Source: an uncultured Clostridia bacterium (lineage in GTDB: Bacteria > Bacillota > Clostridia > Oscillospirales > Butyricicoccaceae). From it: a DNA stretch of 5,256 nucleotides. The notes beneath the pieces were generated by a model. The model worked only from the letters and a program-made list of their open reading frames with translations, did not search any database and was not told where the DNA came from. The stretch is taken from contig CAJUSB010000172.1 of assembly GCA_910589115.1 (NCBI GenBank), positions 1 to 5,256 of the forward strand. The letters run 5' to 3'. Below are positions 5,111-5,256 of the stretch, in pieces (the stretch's first letter is position 1; each line of letters begins with the position of its first letter). A program made the translations under genes and the position numbers.

Positions 5111-5256
5111 CCGGCATATTTCGACAAACTGACACGCCAGCATTTCTATAGATACAAAATCCATTCTGCAAATATGTCATCCAGCGTTTGAAACAGGCAT
5201 TAGGAACTGTGCATAAATTATTAAGTCATTTAAGTGGGATGATAGTATAGTTCCAA
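5111..5256. other. Noncoding right edge with short dyads
   Basis: No gene is evident. GGAACT (5203-5208) and AGTTCC (5249-5254) form a 6-bp dyad 52 bp across; reading inward, both arms begin GGAACT and then diverge. This might be part of a mobile-element end cut by the window edge, but no transposase sequence and no target duplication can be seen. CCTGTTTC (5069-5076) has its inverse complement at 5190-5197, which may be chance. Confidence 0.3.

Noticed and set aside
5069..5197. CCTGTTTC / GAAACAGG inverted pair upstream of the PHP gene
   Set aside because: Eight bases over 120 bp without flanking identity or a target duplication is expected by chance at this scale.
1..5256. CRISPR array, tRNA or rRNA gene, phage or toxin-antitoxin genes
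   Set aside because: No regularly spaced repeats, no cloverleaf or rRNA-like sequence, and no small gene pairs with ribosome sites were found.

Overview
The window looks like chromosomal DNA of a Gram-positive, low- to mid-GC anaerobe, most likely a clostridium (Oscillospiraceae/Ruminococcaceae-like). This placement is an inference. It rests on purine-rich Shine-Dalgarno sites, TTGACA/TAATAT-type promoters with 17-bp spacers, a streptococcal/clostridial-type uronate isomerase, and a transposase N-terminus of a kind common in Clostridia.

Left edge (1-724): no complete gene. Bases 1-56 are the first 18 codons of an IS3-type transposase running leftward off the window. Just upstream of it lies a 138-bp insertion (113-250) with bipartite terminal inverted repeats, flanked by a perfect 7-bp direct repeat (AACCTTA). 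This looks like a MITE that landed between the transposase and its original upstream region, and it carries a good outward-facing promoter. Bases 251-570 hold only a hairpin (439-468). Bases 594-720 are a very GC-rich string of small hairpins next to the 3' end of the regulator gene.

Centre (725-4222): a divergent regulator-operon unit. A LacI-family regulator (725-1771, minus) is divergent from a three-gene operon (plus): an SDR dehydrogenase of the KduD/gluconate 5-dehydrogenase type (2284-3078), a KdgF-type cupin (3093-3437), and an RpiB/LacAB-fold isomerase that closely resembles streptococcal DhuI (3492-4127). A strong terminator (4178-4222) ends the operon. Together the three enzymes would take 4,5-unsaturated uronic acid, released by polysaccharide lyases and unsaturated glucuronyl hydrolases, to 2-keto-3-deoxygluconate: KdgF opens the ring, DhuI isomerises, KduD reduces. 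The isomerase slot is filled by the RpiB-fold DhuI rather than by KduI. Two palindromes sharing the core CGCAATCGATTG lie 181 bp apart on either side of the operon promoter and are the probable LacI operators. One of them is inside a leader of about 250 nt that can also form alternative hairpins.

Right edge (4227-5256): a convergent minus-strand gene for a PHP-domain phosphatase of the histidinol-phosphatase (HisJ/HisK) type, with its own weak terminator, a possible -10 box, and about 200 bp of upstream DNA that contains no gene.
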